A stretch of 44,643 nt of DNA from an uncultured Chloroflexales bacterium (GTDB taxonomy: Bacteria; Chloroflexota; Chloroflexia; Chloroflexales; Chloroflexaceae). The translations under genes were made by a program, and so were the position numbers. The stretch's first letter is position 1. Each line of letters begins with the position of its first letter. Positions 33,025 through 41,557 of the stretch are shown here, piece after piece. The stretch is from positions 1 through 44,643 of the forward strand of contig CALCJV010000017.1 in the NCBI GenBank assembly GCA_937967405.1, given 5' to 3'. Under the pieces are notes generated by a model. The model worked only from the letters and a program-made list of their open reading frames with translations, was not told the DNA's origin and ran no database searches.

Positions 33025-34758
33025 ATGTCCCGCACGATCCGCCCCCTTTTGATCCTGCTCGCGCTCCTGCTCGTGCTGAGCAGCGTGCCGACTGCCCTTG
33101 CCACGCCCGCCCCAGCTAGCGGGCCCGCCGCGCCTTACGCGGCAGCTGCGCCGCATGCCCAAGAGCTACCGCCCGGCGGCTTCCTCGAAGTCTCCGGCTC
33201 GCAGATCACGCGCTTTGGGCAGCCTGTCGCCCTGCGCGGGATCAACTACTACCCGCAAGGCAAGCCATGGAAAGCCATGTGGCAATATTGGGATGGGCCC
33301 CAAATGGAGCGCGAACTTACCCTAGCCAAACAACAACTCGGCATCAATGTTGTCCGCATCCTTGTGCCCTACGATTACGTCGGCAATGGGCGTGTGAATG
33401 AGAAGCTGCTGGCGCGTATGCGCGAGTTCTTGCAGATTGCGGGCAATCTCGATCTGCGTGTGAATGTCACCCTGTTTGATTTCTATGACGGCTTTCCCCG
33501 CCCCGGCACCCGCGAATTTGAGCGTGATCTGAACTACGTGCGCCTGCTTGTGGGCAACTTCATCGGCGATGAACGCATCTTCGCGTGGGATGTCCACAAC
33601 GAACCGGATCACTACGATGCGTGGGTCAAGCGCGGTGAGGCGCAGCAGGTGCTCTACTGGCTGGGCGCAATGGCCGATGAGATCAAGCGCATCGCCCCTT
33701 ACCACCTCGTCACCGTCGGGATGGGCAACTACGACAATCTGTGGCAGCCGGGCCCCGATGGGCGGCGCGTGATAGACTATAGCGATATTGTCAGTGTGCA
33801 TATCTACAATGCCGAAGATGCCCCCCGCCAACTCGATGAGCTACGCCAATACACCGATAAGCCAATCTTGCTGCAAGAGTTTGGCTGGCCTACCGGCGCA
33901 CCCTGCACCTATCCCGAATACAACGAGGATCAGCAGGTATGGGTCTACCGCACGATGCGTGAGGCCGTGGCTGGGCGTGTGGCGGGCGTGATTGCGTGGA
34001 GCTTGCGCGACTACGATCCGGGCCCACATCGGCGGTGGGACACCCGCGAGGAGCATTACGGCTTGGTTCGCCCCGACGGGAGCCTCAAGCCGGCTGCCTA
34101 CGAGTTTATGCAATACCCCGTCACGCCAATCCCCACCATCACCCGCACCAACTACCGCCTGCACCGTGAACGCTACAAGCTCAATGGGCGCAGAGACCCG
34201 TTGCAGACGGCCAGTGGCAAGTGGGTGAAGGATTGGTTCCGTGAGGCGTGGGAGCATATGGGCGGCATGGGCAGCTTGGGCTTGCCGCTCAGCGAAGCCT
34301 ACGAGCACCCGCGAGGTGGTGTGGTGCAGTATTTTCAAGCGGGCGCACTGCGCCTGAATGGCAGTGCCGTCTTTATGCCCGGCTTCGATAGCTGGCCCCT
34401 CCACTCGCAGATCATGGAAACAATCCGCCCGATCAATATTGGCGAACGCTACGTTGCCTTATACAAGCCCGACATTCCCCCGCCGCCGTCGCTGCCCACC
34501 CCACCCGACGAACGTTACTTCCCCGAAACAGGCTATAGCGTCAAGGGCAAGTTCCTTGAAAAGTACGATACCTTCAGTGGTCCGTGGCGGCTTGGCTTGC
34601 CGATCTCTGGCGAACTACAGGAGCAGGTTGGTGATGTTGTGCTCACGACCCAGTACTTCCAAAATGGGCGACTGGAGTTCAACCCGCAGTATAACGTGGT
34701 GATGTTTGGGCAGATTGGCTACGCCCTGTGGGAGCAGCAGTGCCGCTTCGAGTGGTAA
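33025..34758 (+). CDS. Secreted GH5-like (clan GH-A) glycoside hydrolase with LGFP-like tail
   Basis: 577 aa. Signal peptide about 1-27 (LLILLALLLVLSSVPTALA), a Pro/Ala linker, then a barrel (about 52-355) starting GGFLEVSGSQITRFGQPVALRGINYY with acid/base E193 (WDVHNEPD) and nucleophile E285 (LLQEFGWPTG). The C-terminal 190 residues carry two degenerate LGFP-like repeats (GSLGLPLSEAYE ... VQYFQAGALRLN and YFPETGYSVKGKFLE ... GLPISGE ... TQYFQNGRLEFN), typical of surface attachment or wall binding in this phylum. GGAG precedes the ATG at 33025. The native GC-rich composition resumes here after the restriction island. Confidence 0.87.
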   Translation: MSRTIRPLLILLALLLVLSSVPTALATPAPASGPAAPYAAAAPHAQELPPGGFLEVSGSQITRFGQPVALRGINYYPQGKPWKAMWQYWDGPQMERELTLAKQQLGINVVRILVPYDYVGNGRVNEKLLARMREFLQIAGNLDLRVNVTLFDFYDGFPRPGTREFERDLNYVRLLVGNFIGDERIFAWDVHNEPDHYDAWVKRGEAQQVLYWLGAMADEIKRIAPYHLVTVGMGNYDNLWQPGPDGRRVIDYSDIVSVHIYNAEDAPRQLDELRQYTDKPILLQEFGWPTGAPCTYPEYNEDQQVWVYRTMREAVAGRVAGVIAWSLRDYDPGPHRRWDTREEHYGLVRPDGSLKPAAYEFMQYPVTPIPTITRTNYRLHRERYKLNGRRDPLQTASGKWVKDWFREAWEHMGGMGSLGLPLSEAYEHPRGGVVQYFQAGALRLNGSAVFMPGFDSWPLHSQIMETIRPINIGERYVALYKPDIPPPPSLPTPPDERYFPETGYSVKGKFLEKYDTFSGPWRLGLPISGELQEQVGDVVLTTQYFQNGRLEFNPQYNVVMFGQIGYALWEQQCRFEW

Positions 34759-34773
34759 GTTGCGGTGGACATA

Positions 34774-34910
34774 AGGTGGCAGGTGTGCGGCAACACCGGA
34801 AAGCCTGCCACAAAGAACACGAAGGGCACGAAGCATCTGAAGCATAACGCACATAGTGGATTGCTGTATGCCCTTCGTGGTATGTCTTCCTTCCCTGATA
34901 CCCGCCACCT
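34774..34910. repeat. Intergenic inverted-repeat element with CACGAAGGGCA arms
   Basis: Within the 282-bp gap after the GH gene, CACGAAGGGCA (34818-34828) and TGCCCTTCGTG (34869-34879) form a perfect 11-bp inverted repeat, nested inside AGGTGGC (34774-34780) and GCCACCT (34904-34910). The surrounding sequence is low in coding character and contains short reiterations such as CACGAAG. It resembles a dispersed, non-coding palindromic unit, but only one copy is in the window. Confidence 0.5.
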
Positions 34911-34958
34911 GACACCAAGCACCTGCCCCCCGCCACCCTCGCGCCCGCCTAGAGGCGG

Positions 34959-34986
34959 TTGACGTGCGGAGGGGGCATGTTACACT
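34959..34986 (+). promoter_or_regulatory. Promoter of the PHP-domain gene
   Basis: TTGACG (34959-34964), a 16-bp spacer and TACACT (34981-34986), about 55 bp above the ATG at 35041. Confidence 0.6.
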
Positions 34987-35040
34987 GAATAGAGGGGATT
35001 ACCTGATAGTGGCCTGAGCAATTAAGGAGTGACCCAGCGC

Positions 35041-36099
35041 ATGGCTGAGCAGCAACGCTATACCTATGCAGGAGTTTTGCATATTCACACCACCTATTCC
35101 GATGGAACCGGCAGCGTGACTGATGTGCTCGATGCGGCGCATGAAGCCCGCCTTGACTGGATGATCATTACCGATCACGATACGCTGGCGGCCCGCCCCG
35201 CGCAGGGCTGGCACAACGACCTGCTCGTGCTCGTGGGGCACGAGATCACCCCGCCCCAGAACCACTTTCTCGCGCTCGATGTGGCGGAGGTGATTAACCG
35301 CGAACAGCCTACCCAAGCCTTTATTGATGAAACCTATGCCAAAGGTGGCTTCGGCATTATGGCCCACCCTGACGACCACTTGTTAGATCGGATGACTGGC
35401 GTGCATCCATGGGCCGATTGGGAAATCAACCGGCCTAGCAGTGGCGCACCCATTGGGATCGAAATCTGGAACCTGATGGCCGATTGGCGCAGCAACCGCG
35501 ACGTATTGCCGCGCCCCGAACAGTTCACCCACCCCGAACCAACCTTCAAAGGCCCAACCGCGAATGTCCTTGCGTGGTGGGATCAGCTCAATGGGCGCGG
35601 GCAACGCACCTTCGCTGTTGGTGGCCTTGATGCACACGCCTTCCATATCCATCATGCGGGCGAACGCTATGTCGTCTTTCCGTATTTCTGGTTGTTCCAA
35701 ACCTTGACCAACTATGTGCTGCTGGATGCACCCCTCAGCCGTGATTGGGCCACGGCCAGTCGGCAAGTCTATCGTGCGCTCCAGCAGGGGCAAAGCTATT
35801 TCGTCAATCGGCTGTATGGCCCACTGCCGCACAGTCCTTTCACCGCGCAGCAAGCCCAGCGCACCGCCCACATCGGCGATACGCTGGCTATTAGTGCGGG
35901 GCCGATCACCCTGCATGGCACGCTCACCGATCCCGCCCTCGCCGATATTGAGCTACGCTTGATCGGCAACGGCGAGGTACTGTACACCGCCATTGGCAGC
36001 CTACACTACATGCCCACCGCACCCGGCTGCTACCGTCTCGAAGGGCGGCGCACTGGTCAACACTGGCTCTATACCAACCCGATCTACATTACCGCCTGA
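35041..36099 (+). CDS. PHP-domain metal-dependent phosphoesterase-like protein
   Basis: 352 aa from the ATG at 35041; AAGGAG (35023-35028) is well placed for it and too close to a GTG at 35029. The PHP metal-ligand motifs are present: HIHTTYSDGTGS (near 14), ITDHDT (near 45), GHEIT, MAHPDDH (near 108) and GGLDAHAFHIH (near 200). After the PHP domain, residues about 270-350 form a small beta region. Stand-alone PHP proteins hydrolyse phosphoesters with two or three metals; the substrate is unknown. No polymerase domain is attached. Confidence 0.87.
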   Translation: MAEQQRYTYAGVLHIHTTYSDGTGSVTDVLDAAHEARLDWMIITDHDTLAARPAQGWHNDLLVLVGHEITPPQNHFLALDVAEVINREQPTQAFIDETYAKGGFGIMAHPDDHLLDRMTGVHPWADWEINRPSSGAPIGIEIWNLMADWRSNRDVLPRPEQFTHPEPTFKGPTANVLAWWDQLNGRGQRTFAVGGLDAHAFHIHHAGERYVVFPYFWLFQTLTNYVLLDAPLSRDWATASRQVYRALQQGQSYFVNRLYGPLPHSPFTAQQAQRTAHIGDTLAISAGPITLHGTLTDPALADIELRLIGNGEVLYTAIGSLHYMPTAPGCYRLEGRRTGQHWLYTNPIYITA

Positions 36100-36105
36100 T
36101 CTACC

Positions 36106-36135
36106 TTGACGCTAGTCTGACTCTCACAGTACAAT
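36106..36135 (+). promoter_or_regulatory. Promoter of rsfS
   Basis: TTGACG (36106-36111), an 18-bp spacer and TACAAT (36130-36135), starting just after the PHP gene stop codon. It predicts a leader of about 55 nt ending at the AAGGAGG site. Confidence 0.6.
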
Positions 36136-36182
36136 AAGGCAAATCTGGAACCAATGACGGTTGCACCGGTACTATCTCTATT

Positions 36183-36189
36183 AAGGAGG
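36183..36189 (+). promoter_or_regulatory. Ribosome binding site that places rsfS initiation at ATA
   Basis: A perfect AAGGAGG, 7 nt before ATA at 36197. The only in-frame codons between the upstream TAA (36182-36184) and ATA are GGA, GGT, TGC and ACT. The next ordinary start codon in frame is GTG at 36263, 74 nt away and inside the conserved domain. Confidence 0.75.
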
Positions 36190-36196
36190 TTGCACT

Positions 36197-36541
36197 ATAG
36201 ACATCGCACGTTTTGCCCATCGCATTGTCGAGCTTACGGAAGATAAACAAGCCCACGACATTGTGCTGCTCGATATTCGCAAGCAAAGCTCGCTGGCTGA
36301 CTATTTCGTGATCTGCTCAGTAGATAACGAACGCCAAATGAAAGCTATTGTGGATCATGTTGATGAACATATTCACCGCGAGTTTGATCGTCACCCGCGC
36401 ATCGAGGGTTTGTCTGGCACAGGATGGGTTGTGCTAGATTATGCCGACGTAATTGTGCACGTATTTAGTGTCGCCCAGCGCGAATTCTACCAATTAGAGC
36501 GACTCTGGCATCACGCGACCCCCGTTCTGGTGGTTCAATAA
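36197..36541 (+). CDS. rsfS: Ribosomal silencing factor RsfS, apparent ATA start codon
   Basis: 114 aa when started at ATA 36197. RsfS binds L14 on the 50S subunit and blocks subunit joining when nutrients are low. The family core is IVELTEDKQAHDIVLLDIRKQSSLADYFVICS followed by GTGWVVLDYADVIVHVFSVAQREFYQLERLW. The conserved N-terminal helix (IARFAHRIVELTEDKQAHDI) lies before the first ordinary start codon (GTG 36263), so a start there would lose about 22 residues of the domain. A perfect AAGGAGG is spaced for ATA. Either rare AUA initiation, or a change or error from ATG. Confidence 0.88.
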   Translation: MDIARFAHRIVELTEDKQAHDIVLLDIRKQSSLADYFVICSVDNERQMKAIVDHVDEHIHREFDRHPRIEGLSGTGWVVLDYADVIVHVFSVAQREFYQLERLWHHATPVLVVQ

Positions 36542-36565
36542 TAGTATGTGAAACGAGGAATCTCT

Positions 36566-36796
36566 ATGAACAACAAAAATCCTGCCCCTCTTGCCAATAC
36601 CGTTCAGGCTGCACCTGCGGCTGGATCAAATCCAGTGATGTTTATTACGGGCTTGACTGTCGGGAGCACCGTCGGCTTGGTGCTTGGCTCGCTGCTTACC
36701 TTCTGGTGGGGCTTGGCCGCATTGCGGGCCTTCCGCCGGGCCATGCGGCGCGTCCAGAACGGTGATCAGCCGATCCGCGAACTATTGATGCAGTAA
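36566..36796 (+). CDS. Small single-pass membrane protein of unknown function
   Basis: 76 aa from the ATG at 36566 (MNNKNPAP), preceded by ACGAGGAA; an upstream in-frame GTG at 36548 is less well placed. A polar N-terminus leads to one hydrophobic segment (about 25-53, VMFITGLTVGSTVGLVLGSLLTFWWGLAAL) and a basic C-terminal tail (RAFRRAMRRVQNGDQPIRELL). It lies 24 bp after rsfS and 6 bp before the SDR gene. No family recognised. Confidence 0.7.
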   Translation: MNNKNPAPLANTVQAAPAAGSNPVMFITGLTVGSTVGLVLGSLLTFWWGLAALRAFRRAMRRVQNGDQPIRELLMQ

Positions 36797-36802
36797 GGAG
36801 CC

Positions 36803-37531
36803 ATGCGCGTGACCCTGCCATTGGAAGGAAAAATTGCCTTGATTACGGGCGCAACGGGTGGCTTGGGCGGGGCTGTAGTCACCGCGCTGCACAACGACGG
36901 CGCAACCATCGTTGTGCCGCACCAATACGCGGGCGAACTAGACACCCTCCGCGAGCGGCAAGGGTTGCCTGCCGATGCTCGCTTGCATGGGGCGGTGGTC
37001 AACCTGCTTGATGCGGCTGCCGTTGAAACCTTCTGTAATGATGTCGCCGCAAGGCACGGTGGAATAGATATGCTGATCAACATTGCAGGCGGCTTTGCAG
37101 GAGGCAAGCCCGTCCACGCGACCGATTGGGAGGTGTGGCAGGGACAGCTCGACATCAATTTAAAGACAGCGGTGCTTACGAGCCGCTACGCCGTGCCGCA
37201 CATGATCGCCCGCGGCGGTGGGGCTGTTGTCAACATCGGCTCGCGGGCGGCGGTGCAGCCCAGCAAGAACCTCGCTGCCTACGCTGCCGCGAAGCGGGCG
37301 GTGCTCCATCTGACTGAAACCATGGCGGCTGAACTGCTTGAGCAGAATATTACTGTTAATGCGGTGCTACCCAGCACGATTGATACGCCCGGCAACCGTG
37401 CAGCCATGCCCAACGGTGACTTCGCCAAGTGGGTCAAGCCGGCTGAGATCGCCGCGGTGATCCGCTTTCTGGTGGGGCCTGATGCCCGCATCATCAGTGG
37501 TGCAGCGATTCCTGTCTATGGGCAATCTTAA
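36803..37531 (+). CDS. Short-chain dehydrogenase/reductase (SDR)
   Basis: 242 aa with the NAD(P) motif TGATGGLG (about 15-22), NIAGG, the active-site Ser in VVNIGSRAAVQPS and YAAAK as the Tyr-x3-Lys pair. The C-terminal part (NAVLPSTIDTPGNRAAMPNGDFAKWVKPAEIA) is typical of classical SDRs. The oxidoreductase substrate is not predictable. AAGGAG lies before the ATG at 36803, and the gene runs into the citrate synthase homologue after 10 bp. Confidence 0.9.
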   Translation: MRVTLPLEGKIALITGATGGLGGAVVTALHNDGATIVVPHQYAGELDTLRERQGLPADARLHGAVVNLLDAAAVETFCNDVAARHGGIDMLINIAGGFAGGKPVHATDWEVWQGQLDINLKTAVLTSRYAVPHMIARGGGAVVNIGSRAAVQPSKNLAAYAAAKRAVLHLTETMAAELLEQNITVNAVLPSTIDTPGNRAAMPNGDFAKWVKPAEIAAVIRFLVGPDARIISGAAIPVYGQS

Positions 37532-37541
37532 GCGAGCTGGT

Positions 37542-38708
37542 ATGGGCATAGTGCACCCAGAACAACCACTGGGCTTAGAGATTGACGGTACCCTGCTGGG
37601 GCAGACGCGCCTGAGCGAGGTGGATGGGGCCACCCGTCGCCTCGCCTACTGCGGCTACGACTTCCATACGCTCGCAAGCCACGCCACATGGGAAGAAGTC
37701 GTGCATCTGCTCTGGTACGACGAGCTACCCACGCCTGCCGAACTTGGGCAGCTGCGTGAACGCTTGGCGGCGGCCCGCACGCTCAGCCCCGATGAACTCG
37801 CCCTGCTGCGGGCTGTGCCCACCTACGGGCATGGGCTGGATGCGGTGCGGACGGCTCTGGCCCTGCTGGCCCAATTTCACGAGCTGCCAATCATGGAACC
37901 AGAGACGCTCCTAGAGCAGGCGATTACAGCAACCGCGCAGCTCCCGACCATTGTGGCAACGCTGATCCGGCTCCGCAATGGCAAGCCGCCGATCCCGCCT
38001 GACCCAACCCTTAGCCACGCAGCCAATTTTCTGTGGATGCTGCACGGCACGCTGCCTGATCCGGTGGCGGTGCAAGCCCTTGATACGTACATGGTTGTGC
38101 TCGCTGAAAATGGACTGAATATCTCGACCTTTGTGGCCGCTGTTGTTACTAGCACCCGCAACGATCTGGGCAGTGCCATCATTGCCGCGCTCTCGACGCT
38201 GAAAGGCTTGGCGCACGGCGGTGCCAACGAACACGCCATGCGCGTCTTTCTGGCGATGGGTGAGCCGGAGCAAGTACCGGCCGCGCTGGCCGCACTGGTT
38301 GCCAGCAAGCAACGCCTGATGGGCGTGGGGCATCGCATCTTCGAAGGTGAAGACCCGCGGGTGCGCCACCTACGGCTGCAATCGGCGGCCCTTGCCAACC
38401 GCCCATTTGCCGATCCGCACGCCAGCATGGCCCACGCCGTTGCCGAAGCGGTGGCAGCGCAGGTGCAGCAGCACCCGTTTTTTGTGCAGCGCAGGCTCCA
38501 TCCCAATGTCGAGTTTTATAGTGCGCCGTTGCTCTATCAGTTGGGGTTCCCGCTCGATTACTTCACGGTAGCGTTTGCCTGTGCGCGGATGCCCGGCTGG
38601 ATCGCCCACATCGCCGAACAGCTTACCCAACCGCGTCTGGTGCGCCCCGAAGCCCGCTATGTTGGGGCAGCAGCGCGTGAGTTTGTCCCCCTCGCGCAGC
38701 GTGGGTAG
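37542..38708 (+). CDS. Citrate synthase family protein with two active-site substitutions
   Basis: 388 aa from the ATG at 37542 (MGIVHPEQ), chosen because it begins 10 bp after the SDR stop; ATG 37518 overlaps the SDR. The family landmarks are present: GLAHGGANE with H225, MGVGHRIFEGEDPR with H264. But the catalytic Asp of NVDFYSG is E324 (NVEFYSA) and the oxaloacetate-binding His of the usual DH-x-x-NAST element appears as N190 (AENGLNISTF). It may be a citrate or 2-methylcitrate synthase of a divergent subfamily or a paralogue with changed chemistry. The lipoprotein gene overlaps its 3' end. Confidence 0.85.
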   Translation: MGIVHPEQPLGLEIDGTLLGQTRLSEVDGATRRLAYCGYDFHTLASHATWEEVVHLLWYDELPTPAELGQLRERLAAARTLSPDELALLRAVPTYGHGLDAVRTALALLAQFHELPIMEPETLLEQAITATAQLPTIVATLIRLRNGKPPIPPDPTLSHAANFLWMLHGTLPDPVAVQALDTYMVVLAENGLNISTFVAAVVTSTRNDLGSAIIAALSTLKGLAHGGANEHAMRVFLAMGEPEQVPAALAALVASKQRLMGVGHRIFEGEDPRVRHLRLQSAALANRPFADPHASMAHAVAEAVAAQVQQHPFFVQRRLHPNVEFYSAPLLYQLGFPLDYFTVAFACARMPGWIAHIAEQLTQPRLVRPEARYVGAAAREFVPLAQRG

Positions 38709-40113
38709 CCGCTGCACAAGGCCCACACGGAGCCTGCCGCACCTCTGCCATGTGGTGGGCGTGCTGCTTGTGATCGTGTGGCTCGGTGGCTGTGTCAGCT
38801 TTGACGTGCCGCTTTGGCAAGCTCCCGAACCGCCCCCCCGCCCGCCTGCTTTCTCGGCCCCTACCATCACTGCCGTGCCGCACCCCCCGTCCACCCCGCT
38901 CCCTACTACGGTGCTGCCTGTGCTGCCCCCACTCACCAATACGGGTGGCATTGCGCCACTGCCTGCACCTGCACCGTTGCGAATGGTGCTGTGGACCACC
39001 GAACGTGATGCCCAACTGGAGCTACTCCGCCACCACGCCACTACCTTTAGCAACCTAGCCGGAATTGAGCTTGAGGTGGTGCCGCAGTCGGCCACAGGCT
39101 TGCGTGCCAACGTACTGGCCGCACGGCTGGCCGATCAAGACGTGCCCGACCTGATCTGGGGTGACCAGCATGTGCTGGCCGAGCTACTCCTAGATCGGCA
39201 GCTTCAGCCTGCGCCGCTACCCACCACGCTCGATAGCTTTGCGCTGGCGGCACGGGTGGGGGCTACCGCCGATGGGCAGATCTGGGGCGTGCCGCTGCTC
39301 ATGCACCACACCATGCTGCTGCTGTACAACCGCCGCTTGAGCGACGTGCCGCCTGATACCAGCGATGACTTGATCCGTATGAGCCGTGAGATCGCCCCCA
39401 CCGCCGATGGCGATCCGCGTGGGTTGGTAGCGCGGTGGGCCGCCGCCCGCTGGCTGCTGCCCTTCTTGAACGGCTTTGGCGGTAGCCCCACCACTCCCGA
39501 TGGCATGCGCCCCACCCTCGATACGCCCGCAATGGCGAGTAGCCTTAATCTGCTGCGCGAACTGGCCCAAGCCGCCCCCCGTGACGATACCTTTGACGCA
39601 GGGCAAAGCCGCTTTCTCGCGGGCGACATCGGCTTCGTGCTGGAAGGCGATTGGGCCCTCGATCCCTACCTCCAGAGCGAGCTAGCCCCCGATCTCGGCA
39701 TTGCCCAGATGCCGGTGATTCCGGCTACCGGACGGATGGCGGCTGGTACGGTAGATACGCTCTACCTGATGGTCCTGAATGGCATTAGTGAGACCAAGCT
39801 TGCCCGCAGCCGCGAATTTGCTGCCTACCTAACGAGCACACAGGTGCAGGTAGACTTGGCCTACGGCATGCGCCGTGTCCCCGCCGTTCTTGCCGCCCAC
39901 ACCGCCGCTGAGCTGCGTGGCGATCCCGTGCTGACCCTGATTCTTGATCAAAGTGCACACGCTTTAGGCATGCCCCCTACTCGCGCCTATCGCTGTGCGA
40001 GTGTGGCCATAGATACCCAACTCCCGCTCATCATGAATGGGGACATGCCTGCCACCGAGATTGCCGCCGCCATGCAGCGTCAAGCGGAGCGGTGTGTTGC
40101 GGGCGGGCGTTAG
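38701..40113 (+). CDS. Extracellular solute-binding lipoprotein (family 1-like)
   Basis: 470 aa from a GTG at 38701 that overlaps the citrate synthase stop by 8 bp; GTG 38677 is an alternative and the start is the least certain part. The N-terminus has basic residues, a hydrophobic stretch HVVGVLLVIVWLGGC and a lipobox ending at C31. A Pro-rich linker follows, then a type 1 periplasmic-binding fold (VLWTTERDAQLELLRHHATTF ... VPDLIWGD ... IGFVLEGDWAL). It resembles sugar-type binding proteins. No permease or matching ATPase gene is adjacent. Confidence 0.8.
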   Translation: MGSRCTRPTRSLPHLCHVVGVLLVIVWLGGCVSFDVPLWQAPEPPPRPPAFSAPTITAVPHPPSTPLPTTVLPVLPPLTNTGGIAPLPAPAPLRMVLWTTERDAQLELLRHHATTFSNLAGIELEVVPQSATGLRANVLAARLADQDVPDLIWGDQHVLAELLLDRQLQPAPLPTTLDSFALAARVGATADGQIWGVPLLMHHTMLLLYNRRLSDVPPDTSDDLIRMSREIAPTADGDPRGLVARWAAARWLLPFLNGFGGSPTTPDGMRPTLDTPAMASSLNLLRELAQAAPRDDTFDAGQSRFLAGDIGFVLEGDWALDPYLQSELAPDLGIAQMPVIPATGRMAAGTVDTLYLMVLNGISETKLARSREFAAYLTSTQVQVDLAYGMRRVPAVLAAHTAAELRGDPVLTLILDQSAHALGMPPTRAYRCASVAIDTQLPLIMNGDMPATEIAAAMQRQAERCVAGGR

Positions 40114-40151
40114 GACAGTTTTAGGGCAATCGCACCAAACCACGCCGAACG

Positions 40152-40160
40152 TGGTATAAT
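40152..40160 (+). promoter_or_regulatory. Extended -10 promoter of the FmdB-type gene
   Basis: TGG followed by a perfect TATAAT (40155-40160) is an extended -10. The start point would be near 40167, giving about 73 nt of leader before the ATG at 40240, which has AAGGA upstream. Confidence 0.55.
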
Positions 40161-40239
40161 CGCATCACATAATCAAGGCTGGCTCAGCACTAGCCTCTAA
40201 CACCCGATACCCATAGCAACATATAGTAAGGATCAGTGT

Positions 40240-40482
40240 ATGCCAATGTATGAGTATTACTGCCAAGAATGCCGAACCCGCTTCGAGCAACTGCGCCCGC
40301 TCAGTGCCGCCGATACGGTTGCTGTGTGCCCCACCTGTCAGCACCCGCGTGTCCAGCGTGTCATCTCGTTAGTTGCCGCTTTTGCCCGCTCCAGCGATGC
40401 TGTCGCCCCCACAATGCTAGACATGCCGGCCACCAGTAGTGGCGGCTGCTGTAGCGGCGGTAGTTGTAGCTGTTCGCGTTAG
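40240..40482 (+). CDS. FmdB-family zinc-ribbon protein
   Basis: 80 aa. The start MPMYEYYCQECRTRFEQLRPL and then VCPTCQHPRVQRVIS give the paired CxxC zinc ribbon of FmdB/CxxC_CxxC_SSSS proteins. The tail SGGCCSGGSCSCSR is Cys/Ser/Gly rich, as is usual in the family. Members are suspected regulators but biochemistry is scarce. It has its own extended -10 promoter. Confidence 0.87.
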   Translation: MPMYEYYCQECRTRFEQLRPLSAADTVAVCPTCQHPRVQRVISLVAAFARSSDAVAPTMLDMPATSSGGCCSGGSCSCSR

Positions 40483-40556
40483 GCACGGCATCGCCCATGT
40501 TAGCGAAGAAAGGAGCCGGTGTGGTGCGGCTGCGGTGATAGCGACGGCACGCCCAC

Positions 40557-41543
40557 ATGATCTGTATGAATGTGATTATCTTGACTGCGGGACTAGGGAC
40601 GCGCCTGCGCCCCCACACCTACACCAAGCCTAAGCCACTCGTCAATGTCGCGGGCAAACCGATGTTGGGGCATATCCTTGATACCTTGCAACTCGTTGCG
40701 ATTGATCGGCTGATCTGCGTGACTGGCTACTTAGGTCATCGGATTCAGGAATTTGTCACCCAGAACTACAACTTCCCAACCACCTTCATCGAGCAGACCG
40801 AACTCTTGGGGCAAGCGCATGCCATTCACCTGACCCGCGAAGTGGGCAGTGGACCAACTTTAATCGTATTTGGCGATGGTATCTTCGATGCCAACCTAGA
40901 GCCGCTCAATCGCAAGCACGACGAAGGGGTGATCTACGTGCAGGAGATTGACGACCCGCGCCGCTTTGGGGTTGCGGTGGTTGAGGATGGCAAAATCACG
41001 CGCCTCGTAGAGAAGCCCGAACAGCCCATCTCCAACCTTGCGGTGATCGGCGTGTATTTTGTGCCTGAAGTGCGCCGCCTGTATGATGCGATCCAGACTA
41101 TGATTGACAACAACATTCGCACCAAAGGCGAATACTACCTTGCCGATGCGCTTCAAATTATGATTGATCGCGGCGAAGTGTTCCGTCCCGATCAAGTCAG
41201 TGTGTGGAAAGACTGCGGTAACCCGACGGCTCTGCTCGATACCAACCGCTACCTGCTCGAAAACGGGCGCAGCTACAACGGCTCGGTCAAACGTTCGATC
41301 ATTATCCCGCCCGTATACATCTCGGACAGTGCCCAGATCGAAAACTCGGTGATTGGGCCCCACGTCTCAGTGGCGGCGGGCGCACGCATCCGCGATTCGC
41401 GCATCACCGACTCGATCATCAATGCGGGCGCAACCATCAACACGGCGATCCTTTCGGGCAGCTTGATCGGCGATGATGCCTATGTCGAGGGCGAGTTCCA
41501 GCGGCTCAATGTGGGCGACTCGTCGATCCTCCGCTTTAGTTAG
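40557..41543 (+). CDS. Sugar-1-phosphate nucleotidyltransferase with C-terminal left-handed beta helix
   Basis: 328 aa from ATG 40557; ATG 40566 (MNVIILTAGLGTRLRP) is equally possible and matches the usual start of the family, with no clear Shine-Dalgarno sequence for either. The nucleotidyltransferase domain (to about 235) has LTAGLGTRLRPHTYTKPKPLVNVAGKP, VFGDGIFD and VEKPEQP. Hexapeptide repeats follow (ISDSAQIENSVIGPHVSVAAGARIRDSRITDSIIN). It activates a sugar phosphate such as glucose-1-P for cell-surface polysaccharide. Which nucleotide is used cannot be told from motifs alone. Confidence 0.88.
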   Translation: MICMNVIILTAGLGTRLRPHTYTKPKPLVNVAGKPMLGHILDTLQLVAIDRLICVTGYLGHRIQEFVTQNYNFPTTFIEQTELLGQAHAIHLTREVGSGPTLIVFGDGIFDANLEPLNRKHDEGVIYVQEIDDPRRFGVAVVEDGKITRLVEKPEQPISNLAVIGVYFVPEVRRLYDAIQTMIDNNIRTKGEYYLADALQIMIDRGEVFRPDQVSVWKDCGNPTALLDTNRYLLENGRSYNGSVKRSIIIPPVYISDSAQIENSVIGPHVSVAAGARIRDSRITDSIINAGATINTAILSGSLIGDDAYVEGEFQRLNVGDSSILRFS

Positions 41544-41557
41544 GTATACCCAACGAT

